Source of the DNA: Amia ocellicauda
Lineage: Eukaryota; Chordata; Actinopteri; Amiiformes; Amiidae
DNA: 64,000 nt
Assembly: GCF_036373705.1 (NCBI RefSeq)
Contig: NC_089850.1
Location: 63,965,602 to 64,029,601, forward strand
Direction of reading: 5' to 3'
The notes under the pieces were generated by a model. That model was not told the DNA's origin. It saw nothing but the letters and a program-made list of their open reading frames with translations, and ran no database searches. Shown here one piece after another: positions 58,632-64,000 of this stretch. Both the position numbers and the translations under genes were made by a program. The stretch's first letter is position 1; each line of letters opens with the position of its first letter.

Positions 58632-59852
58632 CACTCACCTAAAGGATTATTAGGAACACCTGTTCAATTTCTCATTAATGCAATTATCTAACCAACCAAT
58701 CACATGGCAGTTGCTTCAATGCATTTAGGGGTGTGGTCCTGGTCAAGACAATCTCCTGAACTCCAAACTGAATGTCTGAATGGGAAAGAAAGGTGATTTA
58801 AGCAATTCTGAGCGTGGCATGGTTGTTGGTGCCAGACGGGCCGGTCTGAGTATTTCACAATCTGCTCAGTTACAGGGATTTTCACACACAACCATTTCTA
58901 GGGTTTACAAAGAATGGTGTGAAAAGGGAAAAACATCCAGTATGCGGCAGTCCTGTGGGCGAAAATGCCTTGTTGATGCTAGAGGTCAGAGGAGAATGGG
59001 CCGACTGATTCAAGCTGATAGAAGAGCAACTTTGACTGAAATAACCACTCGTTACAACCGAGGAATGCAGCAAAGCAGTTGTAAAGCCACAACACGTACA
59101 ACCTTGAGGCGGATGGGCTACAACAGCAGAAGACCCCACCGGGTACCACTCATCTCCACTACAAATAGGAAAAAGAGGCTACAATTTGCACAAGCTCACC
59201 AAAACTGGACAGTTGAAGACTGGAAAAATGTTGCCTGGTCTGATGAGTCTCGATTTCTGTTGAGACATTCAGATGGTAGAGTCAGAATTTGGCGTAAACA
59301 GAATGAGAACATGGATCCATCATGCCTTGTTACCACTGTGCAGGCTGGTGGTGGTGGTGTAATGGTGTGGGGGATGTTTTCTTGGCACACTTTAGGCCCC
59401 TTAGTGCCAATTGGGCATCGTTTAAATGCCACGGCCTACCTGAGCATTGTTTCTGACCATGTCCATCCCTTTATGACCACCATGTACCCATCCTCTGATG
59501 GCTACTTCCAGCAGGATAATGCACCATGTCACAAAGGTCGAATCATTTCAAATTGGTTTCTTGAACATGACAATGAGTTCACTGTACTAAACTGGCACCC
59601 ACAGTCACCAGATCTCAACCCAATAGAGCATCTTTGGGATGTGGTGGAACGGGAGCTTCGTGCCCTGGATGTGCATCCCACAAGTCTCCATCAACTGCAA
59701 GATGCTATCCTATCAATATGGGCCAACATTTCTAAAGAATGCTTTCAGCACCTTGTTGAATCAATGCCACGTAGAATTAAGGCAGTTCTGAAGGCGAAAG
59801 GGGGTCAAACACAGTATTAGTATGGTGTTCCTAATAATCCTTTAGGTGAGTG
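58632..59852 (+). mobile_element. Complete Tc1/mariner transposon (DD36E type), 1221 bp
   Basis: Perfect 29-bp terminal inverted repeats (58632-58660 and 59824-59852, beginning CACTCACCTAAAGG) are flanked by TA on both sides (58630-58631 and 59853-59854), the Tc1/mariner target duplication. The interior is one full-length transposase gene. Identical ends and an unbroken frame imply a recent insertion. Confidence 0.95.
58780..59820 (+). CDS. Tc1/mariner transposase, DD36E
   Basis: 346 residues, full length for the family. It cuts and rejoins DNA at the element's inverted repeats. The N-terminal half carries two helix-turn-helix units (about 7-50, SISQSAQLQGFSHTTISRVY, and 70-125, ending RRMGYNSRRPHR). 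The catalytic triad is Asp155 (WSDESRF), Asp246 (QQDNAPCH) and Glu283 (SPDLNPIEHLWD). I count 36 residues between the second Asp and the Glu, so this is DD36E rather than the common DD34E. A DD36E family named Incomer has been described in animals. No stop or frameshift is present, so it could be active. Confidence 0.95.
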   Translation: MGKKGDLSNSERGMVVGARRAGLSISQSAQLQGFSHTTISRVYKEWCEKGKTSSMRQSCGRKCLVDARGQRRMGRLIQADRRATLTEITTRYNRGMQQSSCKATTRTTLRRMGYNSRRPHRVPLISTTNRKKRLQFAQAHQNWTVEDWKNVAWSDESRFLLRHSDGRVRIWRKQNENMDPSCLVTTVQAGGGGVMVWGMFSWHTLGPLVPIGHRLNATAYLSIVSDHVHPFMTTMYPSSDGYFQQDNAPCHKGRIISNWFLEHDNEFTVLNWHPQSPDLNPIEHLWDVVERELRALDVHPTSLHQLQDAILSIWANISKECFQHLVESMPRRIKAVLKAKGGQTQY

Positions 59853-59854
59853 TA

Positions 59855-60267
59855 TATTTAGCAGGCTACTTAACATATGACCTATTTATAAGTGGACATA
59901 TATTTATGCATATATGATCTATTTAATAGAATAGCATACATACATGTGTAAATAAGTTATAGTATATAAAATAAGATATAAGTTGAAATATATATATGAA
60001 CAAATTATAATATTCCTAATATATTTAAGTTATATTAATCAATATATTTCAAAATATATAACAATATCAGTTTAAAAATATGATTATAATATTAAATAGT
60101 ATATATTAAGCATATATTTAATATATATCATTATAAATGACATTTACTAAACCAGCAAATATTGATACATAAAAGTATATTTTGACCATATATTATCAAA
60201 TATACTAATTAAATTTATAAAATAATTCAATACTAATATTATCTATTTCAAAAATGTTTGATTTTTT

Positions 60268-60268
<1 letters not shown>
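59855..60268. other. Very AT-rich stretch
   Basis: Almost only A and T with TATATA-type words. No gene or structured element seen. Confidence 0.5.

Positions 60269-60270
<2 letters not shown>

Positions 60271-60333
<63 letters not shown>
60271..60333. repeat. (AG)n microsatellite
   Basis: A perfect GA run of about 62 bp. Confidence 0.95.
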
Positions 60334-60337
<4 letters not shown>

Positions 60338-60339
60338 AC

Positions 60340-60545
60340 CGCCGCCTCCACTCGGCCACTTCATTAATTTAATTAGCGCAGAATGACAAATTGACTCTCT
60401 GCTCTATCCAGGACTCCTCCCCCCACCATCTCATCCCTGTATCTTAATTAAAGGGGAGGACATTTCCTCAATATTAACGTGCTGCCCTTGATTAACGCGC
60501 CTGGAATTAATTATTGACTGTTACCGTGTTCATCACTGTAATATG
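60340..60545. promoter_or_regulatory. Possible conserved non-coding element, homeodomain-site rich
   Basis: About 200 bp of non-repetitive, moderate-GC sequence between simple repeats. It has a cluster of TAAT-core motifs: TTCATTAATTTAATTAGCGC, CTTAATTAAAGG, TTGATTAACGCGCC and GGAATTAATTATTGAC. This density and the lack of an open frame resemble developmental enhancers. Conservation cannot be judged without alignment. Confidence 0.35.
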
Positions 60546-60579
60546 GACATGACCATAACCGAGGAACAGTGACACACGG

Positions 60580-60735
60580 ACAGACAGTGTAGTAGTCAGA
60601 CAGTGTGTCAGTCAGTGTGTCAGTCATTCAGTGTGTCAATCAGTGTGTCAGTCAGTAAGTCAGTGTGTCAGTCAGTCATTCAGTCAGTCAGTCAGTGTGT
60701 CAGTCAATGTGTCAGTCAGTGTGTCAGTCAGATCA
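60580..60735. repeat. GTCAGTCAGTGTGTCAGTCA array
   Basis: Same tetranucleotide-based family as at 53.15 and 55.3 kb. Confidence 0.9.
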
Positions 60736-60844
60736 GGATGCTGAGAGTGAACATGAGAGAGAGCTTATGATAGGAGTAGAGAGGCAGAGTAATATATCTC
60801 CACCTTGTGGACAAAAAGTATATAGATATATAATTATATTTACT

Positions 60845-61110
60845 GTTCTACTACACTGTTACTACAGCACAGCCCCTACTGGAACAGCACTGCTCTACTA
60901 CACTGTTACTACAGCACAGCCCCTACTGTCACAGCACTGCTCTACTACACTGTTACTACAGCACAGCCCCTACTGTCACAGCACTGCTCTACTACACTGT
61001 TACTAAAGCACAGCCCCTACTGGAACAGCACTGCTCTACTACACTGTTACTACAACACAGCCCCTACTGGAACAGCACTGCTCTACTACAGTGTTACTAC
61101 AGCACAGGCC
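60845..61110. repeat. 47-bp minisatellite, locus 2 (inverted relative to locus 1)
   Basis: Five to six copies of CTACTACACTGTTACTACAG followed by CACAGCCCCTACTG and a GTCACAG or GAACAG variant. The same unit is found, reversed, at 16030-16350 inside CYTH2. Confidence 0.95.
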
Positions 61111-61239
61111 CGTATTAGTAGAGCACTCGTCTCTGTCTCTGCGCTGGCAGCGGGTCCCATTGATTGCTGGCTGCTCAACACTGGCAGCCCGTGATCTGCG
61201 CCTGCAGCTCATCCCAGTGTTGTGCGCTTTGGCAAAACC

Positions 61240-61294
61240 AAAGAAAGAGGTCATGGCAATAAAGCTCAATTTAAATTTGACTTTGAGAGAGAGA

Positions 61295-61329
<35 letters not shown>

Positions 61330-61345
61330 TACATAGGTCATGCCA
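61240..61345 (+). mobile_element. Retroposon 3' end with GA tail (tentative)
   Basis: GGTCATGGCAATAAAGCTCA, then AATTTAAATTTGACTTTGAG, runs into a long GA repeat, and a second partial GGTCATGCCAGTAAAGCTCG follows at 61338. A CAATAAAGC-plus-GA-tail ending is common in fish non-LTR elements. Class is uncertain. Confidence 0.4.
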
Positions 61346-61500
61346 GTAAAGCTCGCTTCAGATAGGAGGGAGGGAGAGAGAGAGAGAGATGGCTCACTGA
61401 GCGCAGTCCCGGCGGACGGACAATATTTGTGTTTTAAAGAATACAAGACGCAAAACTTCTCACCGACATGACGTGTCCGAGAGAGAGAGAGAGACAGGAT

Positions 61501-61535
61501 GAATTTTAAGAAGTTATTACTGCCCAGTTTTAAAG
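61501..61535 (+). CDS. Candidate first coding exon (MNFKKLLLPSFK)
   Basis: ATG near 61499 starts MNFKKLLLPSFK and reaches AAAG/GTAAGG, a good donor at about 61536. The upstream 100 bp is GC-richer, with a short upstream frame whose ATG (about 61468) overlaps the candidate start. The peptide is not one I can name and no second exon lies in the window. It could be the first exon of a plus-strand gene extending beyond 64 kb or a chance frame. Confidence 0.25.
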
Positions 61536-61611
61536 GTAAGGCTATTAATTAATCATATTTATCCTCATGTCTTCATCATCATCATCAGTGCATGATTGAA
61601 TTACTAATGTA

Positions 61612-61614
<3 letters not shown>

Positions 61615-61646
<32 letters not shown>

Positions 61647-61800
61647 GAAATTCACGTTGTGTAATTATAATTATTATTGTTTTAGTTGTTGATATTGAAC
61701 AGGAAATATTTTAGATCTCTTCTCCTGTTCATATATAGATGCATGAGAGAGAGGGAGAGAGAGGGAGATTTGAGGAAATATCTGTAGTTACAGAAAGTCT
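61615..61800. other. AT-rich stretch with ATT run
   Basis: Short (TTA)n at about 61616-61642, otherwise AT-rich with a GA patch. Nothing else supported. Confidence 0.5.
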
Positions 61801-61829
61801 AATCTAGTCAGAATAAAGATGTATATAAT

Positions 61830-62757
61830 ATAAAGACACACAGAGAGACAGACACACAGAGACACACAGAGAGACAGAGACAAACAGAGACAGACACACA
61901 GACACACACAGAGACACAGACACACAGAGAAACAGAGACACAGAGACACAAGGAGAGACAGACACACAGAGACAAAGACACACAGACACACAGACACACA
62001 CAGAGCGACAGACACACAGAGAAACAGAGACACAGAGAGACACAGAGAGAGACACACAGACAAACAGAGACAGACACACAGACAAACAGAGACAGACACA
62101 CAGAGAGACAGAGACAGAGAGAGACAGACACAGAAACACACTGAGAGACAGACACACAAAGGAACAGAGACACAGACACACAGAGAGACAGACACACAGA
62201 GACACACAGAGAGAGACAAAGAGACAAACAGAGACAGACAGACAGAGAGACAGACACACAGAGAGAGACAAAGAGACAAACAGAGACAGACAGACAGAGA
62301 GACAGACACACAGAGAGAGACAAAGAGACAAACAGAGACACAGACACATAGACAGACACAAAGACAGAGACACAGAGAGAGACAGACACAAAGACAGAGA
62401 CACAGAGAGAGACAGACACAGACATAGAGACACACAGAGAGACAGACACACAGAGAAACACACACAGAGAGAGAGACACAGAAACAGAGACACACAGAGA
62501 CAGAGACACAAAGAGACACAGAGAGAGACAAAGAGACAAACAGATACAGAGACACAGAGAGACAGACACACAGAGAGACAGACACATAGACAGACACAAA
62601 GACAAACAGAGACACAGAGAGAGACAGACACACAGAGAAACACACAGAGACACAAAGAGAGACAGACACAGAGAGAGAGACACAGAAACAGAGACACACA
62701 GAGACAGAGACACAAAGAGACACACAGAGAGACACAGAGACAGAGAGAGACAGACAC
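61830..62757. repeat. AGAGACAGACACACAG minisatellite
   Basis: About 930 bp of AGACAGACACACAGAGAAAC and AGAGAGACAAAGAGACAAAC units. Blocks of units recur (for example near 62220, 62270 and 62320). Minus-strand frames of more than 300 codons are artefacts. Confidence 0.93.
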
Positions 62758-62789
62758 TTGGTGTGTCATTCAGTCAGTTTATCAGACTG

Positions 62790-62817
62790 CACTGTGTGTG
62801 TCTGTACTGTGTGTCTG

Positions 62818-62858
<41 letters not shown>

Positions 62859-62873
62859 TGTACTGTGTGTCTG

Positions 62874-62908
<35 letters not shown>

Positions 62909-63205
62909 TGTACTGTGTGTGTGTGTGTGTCTGTACTGTGTGTGTGTGTGTGTGTGTGTCTGTACTGTGTGTGTGTGTGTGTCTGTACTGTGTGTGTGTG
63001 TGTGTGTGTGTCTGTACTGTGTGTGTGTGTGTGTCTGTACTGTGTGTGTGTGTGTGTGTGTGTGTCTGTACTGTGTGTGTGTGTGTGTCTGTACTGTACT
63101 GTGTGTGTGAGTGTCTGTACTGTGTGTGTGTCTGTACTGTGTGTATGTCTGTACTGTGTGTGTGTCTGTACTGTGTGTGTGTCTGTACTGTGTGTGTGTG
63201 TGTGG
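62790..63205. repeat. (TG)n with TCTGTACTG interruptions
   Basis: GTGTGTGTGTCTGTACTG units with variable TG length. Same family as the array at 13.5-14.0 kb. Confidence 0.93.
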
Positions 63206-64000
63206 GATGGAGAGAGAGATAGAGGGAGAAGGAAACGGATGGAAAAAGAGAGAGCAAGGGAGAGAGGGAGCGATGGAGAAGGGGAGAGAAGGAGCGCTCT
63301 GGTATTGACGGGTCGTGTTGTGTGTATCTGTCTGTGGCAGGAATCTAATCAATCGGCTGAATTGATCAGTGCAAAGCTGAGTTAGGAGAGTGTGAGAGAG
63401 GGAGCAGCACAGTCCCGTCCAGTCCAGTGCAGTCCAGAGAGACAGACAGCCTGTGAAAGAGAGGTAGGTAGAGAAGGAGAGAGAAGGGGTGGACATTGAG
63501 AAAGAGAGAGGGAGGTAGGGAGGTATTTGATCTGCATGTTCAGGGGGTGACATTGAGATCAGGCCTCTTAACAACATTAATCTACACACCTTAATCTAAG
63601 GGCGAGGGAGCAAGGGAGGGAGCGAGGGATAGAGGGATAGAGTGAGAGAGCGAGGGAATGAGGGATAGAGTGAGGGAGATGATGTGGTAACTGGACTTAT
63701 CTCTATGGCTGTGAATTCCAACACTTTAGTCTATCTCTGTCTCTCTTTTCCACCACTTCTCTGGTCTCTATCGCTCTCTCCGCACTTCTGCTATCACTAT
63801 TTGTCAGGGTGTAAATATAGATGTGTGGAGAGAGGGAGAGGGGGAAAGAAAGAGAGAAGGAGAGAGAGAGGAGAGACTAGTTGTGAGAACAGAACTCACT
63901 TTTCTATCAAAATCTGTTAAAGAACAACACACTCACACACCCACACCAACATTTATATAAAGAGATGAAAAGATTATCTCTCCTTTAATCCGTCTCGTCC
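63206..64000. other. Purine-rich flank
   Basis: GA-rich tracts (63210-63300, 63600-63680, 63825-63875) alternate with mixed sequence. A plus-strand 78-codon frame at 63684-63920 is not recognised. No gene supported. Confidence 0.5.

Noticed and set aside
58632..58660. Similarity between the transposon end CACTCACCT and the satellite motif CACTCACCTCAG
   Set aside because: Only nine bases agree, and the satellite is fully explained by the exon 5 boundary. Chance is the simplest explanation.
61788..62769. Minus-strand frames of more than 300 codons rich in Ser, Val, Cys and Leu
   Set aside because: Translations of an AGACACACAG repeat; the hydrophobic look is caused by TGTGTCTCTG composition.
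1..64000. tRNA, rRNA or other structured RNA genes
   Set aside because: No cloverleaf, box elements or recognisable RNA sequence were seen by eye. A covariance-model search would be decisive.

Overview
This is a eukaryotic, almost certainly ray-finned fish, nuclear window. The evidence is a twelve-exon vertebrate gene on the minus strand with GT-AG introns (cytohesin-2, CYTH2), an intronless urotensin-II-receptor-type GPCR, CR1- and L2-group LINE fragments, L2/V-SINE-type 3' tails, hAT- and Harbinger-like MITEs, a complete Tc1/mariner element, and very abundant micro- and minisatellites. The exact species cannot be read from the sequence. The CR1 and L2 mix would suit an early-branching ray-finned lineage, but that is inference.

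Layout. 1-1.57 kb: a 26-bp minisatellite. 1.6-9.8 kb: LINE debris (L2-like on minus, CR1 on both strands), a GC-box/E2F promoter-like island at 5.85-6.1 kb and a TG-rich minisatellite. 10.41-47.82 kb: CYTH2 on the minus strand, reconstructed completely as 12 coding exons totalling 1203 nt (400 aa plus stop), with a three-base GAG microexon at 12978-12980 matching the known cytohesin diglycine/triglycine PH-domain switch. 47.8-48.25 kb: its CpG-rich promoter. 49-52.3 kb: MITEs and LINE pieces. 52.3-54.1 kb: GA/CT-rich sequence. 54.19-55.19 kb: UTS2R-like receptor on minus. 55.2-58.6 kb: microsatellites, a CCAAT/GC-box island and a hAT-like MITE. 58.63-59.85 kb: an apparently intact Tc1/mariner element with DD36E spacing, 29-bp perfect inverted repeats and TA duplication. 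60.34-60.54 kb: a homeodomain-site-rich island that may be a conserved non-coding element. 60.6-64 kb: minisatellites, a candidate first exon on plus, and purine-rich DNA.

The most unusual feature is the inside of CYTH2. Nearly every intron carries its own tandem repeat, and in two neighbouring introns the repeat unit was built from the exon-intron boundary itself. Intron 5 is a satellite of about 20.4 kb whose 27-bp unit equals the last nine exon bases plus the first eighteen intron bases, so one strong 5' splice site (GAG/GTGAGT) is repeated several hundred times in the transcribed orientation. Intron 6 carries twelve extra copies of the last ~45 bases of its upstream exon together with the donor. 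The primary transcript is therefore predicted to contain a very large array of U1-type sites and UG-rich RNA, yet the gene keeps an intact reading frame. This is the strongest candidate for a previously undescribed phenomenon.
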